A stretch of DNA of 57,253 nucleotides from the IMG/VR virus record IMGVR_UViG_3300021223_000017, positions 1 through 57,253 of that record; one strand, 5' to 3'. A program made the translations under genes and the position numbers. Below are positions 7,661 to 16,513 of the stretch, piece after piece. Position 1 is the first letter of the stretch. Each line of letters starts with the position of its first letter. Source of the DNA: a virus. A model generated the notes under the pieces. That model did no database searches and was not told the origin of the DNA. It worked only from the letters and a program-made list of their open reading frames with translations.

Positions 7661-10600
7661 GAAGAAAGATTCCCGACCATGGTGCGACGAATATCACCAA
7701 TATCATAAACAGCCAGGCCGTTATTATTGAGCAGCGATGAGCCGCCCGCGCCCTCACCACGTAGCGTGAGAGTACCCGCCCTGACATTGATCTCCAGCAG
7801 TGGCCTGCCCTTCGAATCCACAGTCTCCGACCGCAGCGTCATACCCAAGATGATTTCCTGAATGAACGCCTTGTTGATGATTGCCTGATTGAGGAACACC
7901 TGATTGCCTTGGACCACGAACATCGGCACGAGCTGGCCGCTGGCTTCGTCGACCACAGCAAAGCGCTGAGCAAAGATCAGAACCTCACCTGTTTCCCCGT
8001 CGGAGCCGATGGCCAGGCCAGCCATGACCTTCTTGCCGTTGGATGTGGTTTGCACCTTGATGGTGGTCTGCGCCGATACCTTGCCGTCTAGCGCTACCTG
8101 GGCCTTGCTGACTGTCTGCACCGACGCTGAGTTCTCCCCGACATCGGCCTTGATCGTCTTGATTTCCTCAGCGGTCGCCTCCTTGTCGGTGGCCATGGCT
8201 TTCTGGACGGTCACGATGGTGGCTGTGTTCTCCCCGACGTTGGCCTTGATCGTCTTAATTTCTTCGGCAGTTGCCTCCTTGTCAGAAGCCATGACTTTTT
8301 GGACTGTGACGATGCTGGCAGCGTTGTCGCCGACGCTGGCCTTGATTGTCCTGACCTCCTCGGCATTTGCCGCCCTGTCCGAGGCCACGGCGGTTTGAAC
8401 GGTGGTGATGCTGGCCGTGTTCTCCGCGACATTGGCCTCAACGATGTCGGTCCGCTGCGACTGGGCAAAATCCCGCTCAGCGATGGCAGCCATCAGCGAC
8501 CACGCGCCGGCGGATGAGGTGTTGTCGCCAGCACTGCCCTCCTCCGAGCCCGCAGAGTCAGACTTCACCAGCGCATAGACACCCTCCAGACGCTCAGCGG
8601 TGGCTGTGACCTTGCCGTCGACCTCTTCAATAGCGGTCTTGTTCTTGCTGATCTCCAGAGCCATGGCCGCGTTGGTCTCGGCAATGGTGCCCATGTCGAA
8701 CCAGAAGTTGGCGTTCGGCGGGGTTGTGTTGATCGGTACCGCCTTGGTCGCCTGGAACAATTTCTGCCCCACGCGAACCATGTCGCCCTTGGCATAGGCC
8801 TTGGACGGGACATATTCCAGCGCGTCGGTGATCTCGGAGATCAGGTCTTCCAGCTCCTGCTTGGCCTTGTCCAGACGGTCATTGACCGAGCCCGGCCCGC
8901 TGCCAGAAATCAGATCGATCTCGTCGCGCAGGGTTTTGTACAGCGCGCCCTTGCCGATTTTATCGGCGAAGTACTTGTCGTACTCGGTCTGGTCCGAGCT
9001 GGCCCGGCCATTCACTGCCCCAGGGATCGGCCAGAACGGCCCGACGTTGCCGGTGCGATCCACCAGGCGCGCCCAGAAGAAGAAACCCGCACCCGCCAGG
9101 ATGTTCTGCATCTCGTGCTTGGCCTGGGGGTAGCTAAAGTCGCTCAGCTTAGTAGCGTTCGCCAGTACCGCCGACTGGCTGTACCACAGCTCAGTGCGCT
9201 GGGTGTCCTCTGCACCTGGTGGAAATCCCCACTCGATGCCGATGCCATAGACCAGGCTGGTGGTGGTCAGGAACGACACCGCCGGCGGGAGGCCGACTTT
9301 GCCCTGAAGGTTGGTCAGGTTGGAGCTTTTCCAGATCGACGAAATTTCGAAGGCGCTCACCGAGCGAACGCGGGCCAAATATGCGCCCGAGTAGATGCCG
9401 GTGACGTCGACGCTGGTCGAGCCAGTGCGCTGCAGCTTGATCCAGTTGCCACTGTCCTTGCGCCACTCCACGTCATAGGCGATCGCGCCTTTAACGGCAG
9501 GCCACGAGATGTTCATGGTGCTGATAGCGATGCCTTGGTTTACGGCGTAGCTCGATGTCAGCGTTACGCTCGCCGGCGCCGGAACGACGGTGACCGGGAC
9601 AACGCTGATTGGCCTCTCTTCCAAGCGCGCGCCGGTGTCGATGTGCGCGAATTTGCTCGGATCGTACTGGACGGCCGAGATTTCAAACACGCCAGGCTCT
9701 GGCCGGGAAACGCTGGTGACGCGGTACAGCGGTATGGCCAAGTCGTCAGCATCGAGCGCCCACACTAGTTCGCGCTCAGGCGTGACGGAGTAGGCAGTGG
9801 TTACAGTTACTTTCCGACCGCTCACCAGTTGCACGGTCCGCCCTTCGCACTTTCCGTCTGGCAGGTTGAGTATGAGCCGGTCGCCCGGCTTGGCCTGGGT
9901 GTCGCGGTCCAGGGTGATGACCTTGCCGCTCACTGCCGAGATGCGCCCGCCTACAGGTCGACCAGCGAGCAGTTCGTCAGCGATTGGGATGACGTAGCCA
10001 GGCAGCGGAATGCGCCCGTCTAAGCCAACCTTGAAAATCACCGCCCGGTCCTTGGAGTTCGTGAGTAAGGCCCACTTGCCACGGCGCTGAGCTTCCGATT
10101 CACGGGTGCAGCCAATAGCGCTGATCTCCAGCGGATTGTCTCCGTAGCGGCGCTGAAGCTTCGGATCGGTCACCGCAGTGACGTCGGTGTCGTAGTTGTT
10201 CAGCGGGTTGTCGTAGCTGATCAGGGCGCGGGTGTAGCGGGTGCGCTCCGATGCACTCGAATAGGTAAACTTGCCATCGATGACGTTCGCGCGGGTATAA
10301 GCGAAGTCGAAGTCGGTAGCCCGCGGCATGTCCGACAGGGTGAAGACCTGGCCCTGGGCCCAGTAGGTCATGCCCCGGTAAATCGCCGAGATGTCGCGCA
10401 GCAGCGACCATGCGTCCGCCTTGCTCTGCAAGTTCAGATCGCAGATGAAACGCGGTTCCTGGCCACCCTTCCCGTTCGGCACCATCTGATCGCAATACTG
10501 CGAAATGCGGTACAGCTCCCACTTGTCCACCATCCATGGCTTGATGCGCCGGCCCAGGCCGAAGCGGTCATTAGTAGTAATACCGTAGGTGTGCCAGACC

Positions 10601-11448
10601 GGGTTGTCCGTCCACGCCTCTTTGAACGTACCGTCCCAGATACCGGTATAGCTGCGGGAGATTGGATCGTAGTTGCTCGGAACCTGCCACTTTCGGCCCT
10701 TACAGCGGATCGTTATGGCGGGAATGCTGCGGAACTGCTCGGCAGAAAACTCGATGTACAACAGCGCGGTGTTTGGGTACCGAATTTTCGCATCGATTAC
10801 CTCGGTAAAGCCGGCAATCTGCATGGTGTCGGAAATTTTGTTGTTGTTCTGGTTGATGGTCAGCCGAGTGACCCGGATAAGCCATCCGCTATTGGCCTTT
10901 GGCAGGTCGATACGGCGCGTGCGCTCGTAAACGGTAGTGGTTTTCCCGTCCACGGCCTCACTCAGAACCTGTTGATAGGCTCCGCCATCAGTTGCCAACT
11001 CGACTTTGTACTCGACCCGGTACCCGTTGATATTGCCGCCAACATCCACGGATTGGAGCGCCGGCCATGCCAGGCGCACGCGCACAGCAGAAAGTTGGGT
11101 GTTCGTGATTGCTCGAACCCATGGCGTGCCGCTACGCAACTCGACGCCAATGGTGATTTCGTTCTCTATGGATGGTATGCCCTGGATGTACGGTTGATCG
11201 ACCGAGCCCGTGCGCCACTCCCACTTTACGTTCGGGAAATTCATATTCCCCTGCGGATCTTGCAACGGGGTGCCGTCAACCCGAATGTCACGTGCTGATG
11301 GGATGCCATCAAAGTCACCCTCGCCAACAGCAATGAGCATTTTGGCAATAGCGATCGAGCGCAAGCTATCTGGCGCTTCAGTTGGCGTTTTTGGCTTATC
11401 CGAACCACCCTTCGCGCCGTAAATATCGATCTTTTTTGCTGCGCCCAT
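7657..11448 (-). CDS. Tail tip / host-specificity protein (lambda gpJ-like)
   Basis: At 1263 aa it is comparable to lambda J (1132 aa) and sits directly after gpI as in lambda. The N-terminal two thirds contain conserved J blocks (YGAKGG, NPVWHTYGIT, CDLNLQSKADAW) and fibronectin-like segments (ISWPAVKGAIAYDVEWR). A coiled-coil region with tandem 32-residue repeats follows at about residues 1000-1110, then a DUF1983-type C-terminus (GSDGETGEVLIFAQRFAVVD). It forms the tail tip and probably contacts the receptor. Confidence 0.95.
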   Translation of the reverse strand: MGAAKKIDIYGAKGGSDKPKTPTEAPDSLRSIAIAKMLIAVGEGDFDGIPSARDIRVDGTPLQDPQGNMNFPNVKWEWRTGSVDQPYIQGIPSIENEITIGVELRSGTPWVRAITNTQLSAVRVRLAWPALQSVDVGGNINGYRVEYKVELATDGGAYQQVLSEAVDGKTTTVYERTRRIDLPKANSGWLIRVTRLTINQNNNKISDTMQIAGFTEVIDAKIRYPNTALLYIEFSAEQFRSIPAITIRCKGRKWQVPSNYDPISRSYTGIWDGTFKEAWTDNPVWHTYGITTNDRFGLGRRIKPWMVDKWELYRISQYCDQMVPNGKGGQEPRFICDLNLQSKADAWSLLRDISAIYRGMTYWAQGQVFTLSDMPRATDFDFAYTRANVIDGKFTYSSASERTRYTRALISYDNPLNNYDTDVTAVTDPKLQRRYGDNPLEISAIGCTRESEAQRRGKWALLTNSKDRAVIFKVGLDGRIPLPGYVIPIADELLAGRPVGGRISAVSGKVITLDRDTQAKPGDRLILNLPDGKCEGRTVQLVSGRKVTVTTAYSVTPERELVWALDADDLAIPLYRVTSVSRPEPGVFEISAVQYDPSKFAHIDTGARLEERPISVVPVTVVPAPASVTLTSSYAVNQGIAISTMNISWPAVKGAIAYDVEWRKDSGNWIKLQRTGSTSVDVTGIYSGAYLARVRSVSAFEISSIWKSSNLTNLQGKVGLPPAVSFLTTTSLVYGIGIEWGFPPGAEDTQRTELWYSQSAVLANATKLSDFSYPQAKHEMQNILAGAGFFFWARLVDRTGNVGPFWPIPGAVNGRASSDQTEYDKYFADKIGKGALYKTLRDEIDLISGSGPGSVNDRLDKAKQELEDLISEITDALEYVPSKAYAKGDMVRVGQKLFQATKAVPINTTPPNANFWFDMGTIAETNAAMALEISKNKTAIEEVDGKVTATAERLEGVYALVKSDSAGSEEGSAGDNTSSAGAWSLMAAIAERDFAQSQRTDIVEANVAENTASITTVQTAVASDRAANAEEVRTIKASVGDNAASIVTVQKVMASDKEATAEEIKTIKANVGENTATIVTVQKAMATDKEATAEEIKTIKADVGENSASVQTVSKAQVALDGKVSAQTTIKVQTTSNGKKVMAGLAIGSDGETGEVLIFAQRFAVVDEASGQLVPMFVVQGNQVFLNQAIINKAFIQEIILGMTLRSETVDSKGRPLLEINVRAGTLTLRGEGAGGSSLLNNNGLAVYDIGDIRRTMVGNLSS
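8131..8450 (-). repeat. 96-bp tandem repeats in the tail tip gene
   Basis: Equivalent repeat boundaries fall at 8131, 8227, 8323 and 8419, exactly 96 bp apart. Each unit encodes a 32-residue coiled-coil module of the form VGENxASIVTVQ ... EEIKTIKA. Two further degenerate units flank the array. Confidence 0.85.
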
Positions 11449-11463
11449 GCTTTTCTCCAGGCA

Positions 11464-11488
11464 ATAAAAAACCGCCTCATGGGCGGTG
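11464..11488 (-). terminator. Intrinsic terminator upstream of the tail tip gene
   Basis: ACCGCC and GGCGGT pair around a 5-nt loop, followed on the minus strand by TTTTTTATT. It directly precedes the CTGGAG ribosome site of the 11448 start, the same arrangement as at 4456 and 12111. Confidence 0.75.
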
Positions 11489-11507
11489 GCGGTGCTTTAG
11501 GTTTTGG

Positions 11508-12095
11508 CTACATCTGGTCTTCGGCGTAGATGCCGGCGCTGGCAATGGCACCGCCCCAATCTCTTTCGCCCGCACACAGCGGAACAGGATTACCAGATGC
11601 CGTTGTGTTCTTAGCGCTGCCGAAGGCGTAGCCGGGTGTGTTCTCGGGCGCCGCGCTGGTCTTCAGACCGCCGGCCTGGGGGCTGAGCATCTGGATCACG
11701 CCGCCCGCGACAAGACCTATGCCTGCCGGCGCGAGATAAGGCGCGGTGACCGGGAACACGTAGGAGATAGCCAGCAGCACCACGCCAACAATCGTTTGAA
11801 GAACCCCACCTCGCTTGCTCCCTGTTATGACTGGTGCGATTCGGATCTCACCCTCACCGCTATAGCTGAGCTCCTCAGCGCCGATATTCTTCCTTCCCCT
11901 GAAAACAGCGAACTCAATCCCCCTCGACTTCGCATTCGACAAAAATCGCTCGAAGCCAGGAATCTGAACGCAGAGCGCCTTGATAGCCTCAGCCGGTGTT
12001 CTAACAGACAATTTGAAGGACTTGCCAAACTGACGTAGTTGGCCAAAAAGCAGGACGGTAGTGAGTGGCTGATATTCGATTGCGAGAGCGGCCAT
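11508..12095 (-). CDS. Tail assembly protein I-like
   Basis: A 195-aa homologue of lambda gpI. The N-terminal part is ubiquitin-like (TVLLFGQLRQFGKSF ... AIKALCVQIPGF), as is usual for the family. A hydrophobic glycine-rich stretch follows (TIVGVVLLAISYVFPV...), then a C-terminal motif with ASGNPVPLCAG. It acts in tail-tip assembly with J and K. A GGAG is placed six to seven bases before the ATG. Confidence 0.9.
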   Translation of the reverse strand: MAALAIEYQPLTTVLLFGQLRQFGKSFKLSVRTPAEAIKALCVQIPGFERFLSNAKSRGIEFAVFRGRKNIGAEELSYSGEGEIRIAPVITGSKRGGVLQTIVGVVLLAISYVFPVTAPYLAPAGIGLVAGGVIQMLSPQAGGLKTSAAPENTPGYAFGSAKNTTASGNPVPLCAGERDWGGAIASAGIYAEDQM

Positions 12096-12110
12096 TAGAA
12101 ACTCCAGGCG

Positions 12111-12133
12111 TAAAAAAACCGCCCGTAGGCGGC
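12111..12133 (-). terminator. Intrinsic terminator upstream of the gpI-like gene
   Basis: CCGCC-CGTA-GGCGG on the plus strand gives, on the minus strand, a stable tetraloop hairpin followed by seven T residues, about 15 bases before the gpI start. Confidence 0.75.
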
Positions 12134-12149
12134 TTGATGTAATTTTTCG

Positions 12150-12494
12150 TTAAAGGCAGTCGCGAACAGCCTTCTCAATGGATGCTCGCCCATATCCTGG
12201 AGCCCAAGACAGACGCTGATACAGTGCGACGGTGCTACCGCTCGCAGATCGGTTGACCTCTAGAAGCTCTTCAGCTGTCGAATCGGTGGCCACGATGAGC
12301 CTGTATCCGTTCTCTGTTTCGGTCATGGTTGCACCTGAACGCGCATCTTGCCATTTGGGCATAACGCAAAGCGCGTACTGCTTAGGCACCTTGCTCGACG
12401 AAGCGCTGATAGTTGCCTTGCCGCCTTTCAGGTCGGCAGGTGTTGTGCACCCCGCCAGCATCACCACCGCTACCGCCACTATCAAAATCCGCAT
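12150..12494 (-). CDS. Small lipoprotein, probable moron
   Basis: A 114-aa protein with a signal peptide ending LAGC and a small mature domain. GGGA lies six bases before the ATG. It is inserted between the gpK and gpI genes, a place where phages often carry lysogenic-conversion lipoproteins that block receptors (Cor, Llp); that role is inference here. Its leader is duplicated at 13570-13611. Confidence 0.75.
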   Translation of the reverse strand: MRILIVAVAVVMLAGCTTPADLKGGKATISASSSKVPKQYALCVMPKWQDARSGATMTETENGYRLIVATDSTAEELLEVNRSASGSTVALYQRLSWAPGYGRASIEKAVRDCL

Positions 12495-12532
12495 GTCGTT
12501 CCCTCTTTGGTTTGGCGGGACTGTAACACTGG
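12491..12532. repeat. Direct repeat copy 1 (42 bp)
   Basis: These 42 bases cover the start codon, ribosome site and leader of the lipoprotein gene. They recur at 13570-13611 with a single mismatch. The repeats flank the block that holds the 156-aa and cupin genes. Confidence 0.9.
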
Positions 12533-12540
12533 ATCAAGCT

Positions 12541-13011
12541 TCATGGAGCTGTGCCAGTGATCAGCCTGTGCCAGGCTTCCTTGGTCTCTTCATAGGATGC
12601 AAGTACTTGTATTTTGGGGAGCCAAAACTGCCCGTCATTCACGACACATTCCAAAGTAGAGTCTTGAAAAGTAAAGACATAGTGGACAAGATCGCTTAAA
12701 AAACGCTTTCGATCGTGTCTTGGATGAATAGAGTTTTGCCGTTCGAGTTCTCCAATCCAAGGCGAATTATCTATGCGATGCACTTGGTACTGCCTGAGGC
12801 CAAACGCAGTCAGAGGATGACCTCCCAGCGCCTCATCGTTTGGTGAGCCAAATTGAAACTTCTTGACTAGCGGAAACTGTATTACAGCGGTTTCTTCGTC
12901 ATCAGTGCCGTACCGCAGAAACAACATTGTGTCTGTGGCAAACACGATTGGCTCAGGAGATGCACTTGGCTGTGGCCAAGAATTGAGTAGCACAACAATC
13001 GGGGATGGCAT
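12541..13011 (-). CDS. Hypothetical protein (156 aa), moron
   Basis: A soluble protein with no recognised domain and no signal peptide. It lies within the repeat-flanked accessory block inside the tail operon and is more AT-rich than neighbouring tail genes. The 13012-13226 interval after it contains only a terminator. Confidence 0.6.
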   Translation of the reverse strand: MPSPIVVLLNSWPQPSASPEPIVFATDTMLFLRYGTDDEETAVIQFPLVKKFQFGSPNDEALGGHPLTAFGLRQYQVHRIDNSPWIGELERQNSIHPRHDRKRFLSDLVHYVFTFQDSTLECVVNDGQFWLPKIQVLASYEETKEAWHRLITGTAP

Positions 13012-13125
13012 AAGGACGCCTAACGAAAAACAGAAGCCGAAATAGGGTGATCAGTCAGATATATCACAACCCATAAAGTGCATGATCCATTTTACGGCAC
13101 GGCCCAGTGTAGGACGCCGCCAGAT

Positions 13126-13152
13126 GCAAAAAGCCCAGCGCGGGATTGGGCT
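13126..13152 (-). terminator. Intrinsic terminator after the cupin gene
   Basis: AGCCCA and TGGGCT pair around a 9-nt loop and are followed on the minus strand by five T residues. It would end transcripts of the cupin gene starting on the minus strand. Confidence 0.65.
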
Positions 13153-13226
13153 GGCATCAGCTCTCGTCAAAGAACACTCTCACACTATGAAAAGAGGACT
13201 GTCCGCACAAATCAGACCGCTCTCGA

Positions 13227-13538
13227 TCAGACGCTCCCCTCGCGCTCAATTACGAGTATTCGAGCTTCACCAAGAGGATGGGCAACGTGTTCACAACCGA
13301 CCCCCGCAAAAAAAACATCCCCCGCCGACAGCACAGCAATGTGCTCAACACCTAGCTCGCGGTAATGCATTTCAACGACTCCGTCTAGAACCGCAAATAC
13401 TTCCTCTCCATCGTTCACATGCCACTTGTAGGGCTGATCCGTCCAATGAAGACGCACTGTCGTGCCATCCATGTTTGCAATGTCCATGGCACCCCATGCG
13501 CGAGCAGCGACGAACTCTTTACTCCGGATTACCTTCAA
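13227..13538 (-). CDS. Cupin-domain protein
   Basis: A 103-aa single-domain cupin. The first motif is near WHVNDGEEVFAVLDGVVEMHY and the second around LSAGDVFFAGVGCEHVA, with His and Glu residues suited to metal binding. It resembles stand-alone small cupins; substrate unknown. It is an accessory gene in the late region with its own terminator. Confidence 0.8.
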   Translation of the reverse strand: MKVIRSKEFVAARAWGAMDIANMDGTTVRLHWTDQPYKWHVNDGEEVFAVLDGVVEMHYRELGVEHIAVLSAGDVFFAGVGCEHVAHPLGEARILVIEREGSV

Positions 13539-13569
13539 TCATTTTCTCCCTGACAGCTCAATCGAAGTC

Positions 13570-13611
13570 GCATGTCGTTCCCTCTTTGGTTTGGCGGGAC
13601 TGTAGCACTGG
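13570..13611. repeat. Direct repeat copy 2 (42 bp)
   Basis: A near-identical copy (41 of 42) of the lipoprotein leader at 12491-12532. Here the ribosome site and ATG lead into only a 12-codon frame (MRLRLSCQ...), so it is the broken 5' end of a duplicated or replaced gene. Confidence 0.9.
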
Positions 13612-13639
13612 GGGATGAATGCAAAAAAGCAGCACAAAC

Positions 13640-14014
13640 CTAATACTTCCCAGGTGGGTCGGTTTCGTAGAAAAAACGAAAGCATTGGCCAAGGAAACGC
13701 TTGGTGAACTTTTCGCCAGCCTCCTTCCTCTTCCCTGGGTCGCTCTCAATAGGAATGGTTTGCGCCTCAGAAATCATGTTCGCACGCGCCCGCTTTTGTA
13801 TCAAAGTAGGAGGAAACTGATCATCGAAATCAAGCTGGTAACCCTCTTGCCGATTGAGAAAAACTACTGCCGCGTCATGCTCGAACAACCGGCAGACATT
13901 CTGCTCCGCATTAGAAAACCTTACCTTTCCCTCGTCCATTGTCCAGGACCAGGCGTTTGAACTGGCGATCAGCCAAGCCCACGCGAAAACGATCGATGCA
14001 ACCTTGCCCCTCAT
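13640..14014 (-). CDS. Secreted small protein (moron)
   Basis: The 124-aa product begins with a clear Sec signal peptide (MRGKVASIVFAWAWLIASSNAWS) and has a short polar mature part with two cysteines that may pair. No family is recognised. Its position between tail genes K and I marks it as an accessory gene acting in the periplasm or outside the cell. Confidence 0.65.
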   Translation of the reverse strand: MRGKVASIVFAWAWLIASSNAWSWTMDEGKVRFSNAEQNVCRLFEHDAAVVFLNRQEGYQLDFDDQFPPTLIQKRARANMISEAQTIPIESDPGKRKEAGEKFTKRFLGQCFRFFYETDPPGKY

Positions 14015-14143
14015 TATGATCCCTCATGCAAAGGCGCAAAGATTATCCTGAACCTGGCCAGGCATCCAGCGTGGATGGAGTGCCAGTAACTGGGCCGGGG
14101 CTTGCCGTAGTAGCGTTATGCCCTCATAAACCAAGGATCGGCC

Positions 14144-14374
14144 ATGTCGATAAGAAGCCTCGCGAAAAATCTACCAGCAGACCCGGATATGCCTGGATGG
14201 GTGCAGGGATGGGCAGTGGGTCGTAATGAACCATGGAGCTTCGTTGATATCTACGCCGACAAGAACGTCGCAGAGATCGAGGCTGAGCGCCTAGGTGATG
14301 GCCACACTGTGAAGTATGGGTCGCACAGGCTAGGAACCGATGAGTTTATGGGTGGCGGCGAAGAGCCTAGATAG
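14144..14374 (+). CDS. Small hypothetical protein on the opposite strand
   Basis: A 76-aa acidic protein (MSIRSLAKN...) starting 14144 with AAGGA upstream. It is transcribed against the late operon and its end overlaps the next gene by eight bases, so it must have its own promoter. No domain is recognised. Confidence 0.55.
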   Translation: MSIRSLAKNLPADPDMPGWVQGWAVGRNEPWSFVDIYADKNVAEIEAERLGDGHTVKYGSHRLGTDEFMGGGEEPR

Positions 14375-14621
14375 CGACCGCCTGCGCCAATCCAAAATCA
14401 ATTCTGCCCGGCCCATATACAAGCGCCGCTTCAAGCCCCGACTTGCCATAGTAGCTGCGGCTGTAGCCACCTTTGCCCTGGCACTTACCGGAGAATTTCA
14501 TGCGATCGATCTCGACACCACCATCAAGAATGGCGACTTCGGCTTCAGCGCCGCAGATACCGGCGTCGGAAATGATGAAGAGGTCGTGAATGGTCAGCGT
14601 GTAGCGTTGAGTTGCTTGCAT
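14367..14621 (-). CDS. Hypothetical protein (84 aa)
   Basis: A small mostly-beta protein (TLTIHDLFIIS...). It lies immediately downstream of the gpK-like gene and convergent with the 76-aa gene. A GGAG-like site precedes the ATG. Function unknown. Confidence 0.6.
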   Translation of the reverse strand: MQATQRYTLTIHDLFIISDAGICGAEAEVAILDGGVEIDRMKFSGKCQGKGGYSRSYYGKSGLEAALVYGPGRIDFGLAQAVAI

Positions 14622-14646
14622 ACCCTTCTCCGGCGGCCCTGCCGCG

Positions 14647-15408
14647 TCATGGTTGTTTTGCGTCTTTGTGCCTGAGAATCAAACGTGTCCGGTCGTGCCA
14701 GGGACCTCCGTAGACGATGATCTCGGACGGCCTGCCGTACAGGTGGTGCAGAAGGAATGGGCCAGGTCCGAATGCACCAGGCTCTTCACCGGGCAATGCC
14801 GGATCGGTGCCAAGGTAGATCCCCGCATGATTTGGATGCGCTGTCCGCCCGACCTGCATAACGATCATGTCACCACGCTGCGGCCGGTCGGCTCGCACAA
14901 AGCCGGCGGCCTCGTAGTGCTGCTCGTAGAGGCTCGCGTTCTCCGCACTCTCCCACCAGCCATCGGTGCGCTGGAAGGCTTCGAACTCAATCCCCAATTC
15001 CCTTTGGTACCAGTCAGCGCAAACCTGCCAGCAGTCCCAGGCACCGTGCACAAACGGACGTCTGAGCAGCGGCGTGCTGCCGGTTGGCGTGATCGTGCGC
15101 AAATCCCCCTCGGGCCACGACAGAATGTGCCAGGGCAAGGCCGTAGCCTCGCACATAGCCAGGTCGTGCGATGACGGCCGACTGGTAGCGTCTGGGTGTG
15201 AGTGCACAATGCCGATCACCTCGCCCAGATCTTCCGCCGCAGCGTAGTCCTCGGGATCAAGCCGGAACTCTTCGCTCGATTCCGTGGCGATGTTCCGACA
15301 CGGGAAATACTTCTGCTTGCGCCCGATTGCCAGCAGCAGGCCACAGCACTCTTTCGGGTACTGTGCGGCCGCGTGCGCCTGGATGGCCGCGATGATGTGC
15401 TTACGCAT
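14647..15408 (-). CDS. Tail assembly protein K-like: JAMM plus NlpC/P60 peptidase
   Basis: The start at 15408 (MRKHII) fits homologues. The N-terminal Mov34/JAB domain has Glu20 and the JAMM motif HSHP...S..D (His69, His71, Asp82). The C-terminal NlpC/P60 domain has Cys126 (GAWDCWQVC) and His194 (HPNHAGIYLG). Lambda gpK has the same two domains and is needed for tail-tip assembly. It lies between L and the accessory block that separates it from I. Confidence 0.92.
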   Translation of the reverse strand: MRKHIIAAIQAHAAAQYPKECCGLLLAIGRKQKYFPCRNIATESSEEFRLDPEDYAAAEDLGEVIGIVHSHPDATSRPSSHDLAMCEATALPWHILSWPEGDLRTITPTGSTPLLRRPFVHGAWDCWQVCADWYQRELGIEFEAFQRTDGWWESAENASLYEQHYEAAGFVRADRPQRGDMIVMQVGRTAHPNHAGIYLGTDPALPGEEPGAFGPGPFLLHHLYGRPSEIIVYGGPWHDRTRLILRHKDAKQP

Positions 15409-15410
15409 GG

Positions 15411-16163
15411 TCAGCTCCGGGCAATGAGGGATACAGCGGGGAATCCGCCGAATGAGAGCTCGTTGTTTTCGCCGAAGCGCAACTTGCAGGACGACAGACA
15501 GCCCTTGCACTGGTCTTTGGCGGGATCGTCCGTGGGTGTGTCCTCGTCGTCGAACATGGCCGCGCCGGTGTATCCGCAGTCCGGCCCTCGGTAACCATTG
15601 GTCATGGCCCAGTGGCAGAAGGTCGTCATCTGCCGCCCTGGTAGCCCGTGGTTATCAATCTCGCCCGGGGAAGACAACTCCCAGACTACGGCCTCGCCGT
15701 CCTCACTGATTTTCTGGTCGATGTACCAGATCTCCAGCGCCTCTTGGGTCGGATTGGCCGTTGGGTTGCCTTCGGGAAAGTTCACCGCGTCCAGGTACTG
15801 AGCCAGGGTCTCGCGAACAGTCAGCTTGAACTTCAGCATGTCCTCGAAGGCCAGGCACAACGCCGTGACGCGCCCGTTTATGTTGCCGGCGGCGAACGTC
15901 GGCCTGGACGCAGTGCCGTCGCTACTCGATGATATCCCCTCGATCTGCACGGGCCAGGCTGCGTACTCCTCGCCCTGCCACCATATCGACTTGGCCGGCA
16001 GATCCTCTTCCGAATGTTCGTAGGCCAGCAGTTCCGCCGGCGTATGCGGGATGGCGTGGCCGTGGAAGCGCAGGTAATCCGCGCCATACTCGGTTCCGTC
16101 AATTTCGAACAGGCGAATTTCGGCGCCGGGCTCCAGTTTCTGGATGTCCGTGATCAGTGCCAT
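15411..16163 (-). CDS. Minor tail protein L-like, Fe-S cluster protein
   Basis: A 250-aa lambda gpL homologue. The C-terminal domain has cysteines at about 183, 196, 219, 222 and 226 (FCHW, DCGY, QCKGCLSSCKLRFG); the family is known to bind a [4Fe-4S] cluster there. Order M-L-K is as in lambda. Confidence 0.92.
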   Translation of the reverse strand: MALITDIQKLEPGAEIRLFEIDGTEYGADYLRFHGHAIPHTPAELLAYEHSEEDLPAKSIWWQGEEYAAWPVQIEGISSSSDGTASRPTFAAGNINGRVTALCLAFEDMLKFKLTVRETLAQYLDAVNFPEGNPTANPTQEALEIWYIDQKISEDGEAVVWELSSPGEIDNHGLPGRQMTTFCHWAMTNGYRGPDCGYTGAAMFDDEDTPTDDPAKDQCKGCLSSCKLRFGENNELSFGGFPAVSLIARS

Positions 16164-16174
16164 GGGCGGTTATC

Positions 16175-16513
16175 TCAGGGGTGAAAGGTTTGTTCGAAGG
16201 TGGCAGTGATCGCGTAGACCGCGCCGCCGCGATGCACAGGCTTGTAGCCGTTGCACTTGTAAAGCCCGAGATCGCCCAAGGGCGGCTCCCAGAGGAAGCC
16301 CTTGGCGCCCTTGTGCCGGTCTATGAACTTCATGATCTCCTTGATGCGACTCTTCATGCCTGTGAAGGTCACCGGCCAGGACTGGGACTTATTGTTGATC
16401 CCGTCCTCGACGGACTGCGCGTAGCCGTCGGCAAACTGCTTGGTGCGTACGCGCTGGGAGATCTCCCCCTCGACCCCTTTCTCGGTTGCCCAGGTGAATC
16501 GTTCGATTGCCAT
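16175..16513 (-). CDS. Minor tail protein M-like
   Basis: A 112-aa homologue of lambda gpM, a tail-tip component. Conserved features are FTWATEKG near the N-terminus and KGFLWEPP in the second half. It overlaps the tape-measure stop codon (ATGA). Confidence 0.9.
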   Translation of the reverse strand: MAIERFTWATEKGVEGEISQRVRTKQFADGYAQSVEDGINNKSQSWPVTFTGMKSRIKEIMKFIDRHKGAKGFLWEPPLGDLGLYKCNGYKPVHRGGAVYAITATFEQTFHP

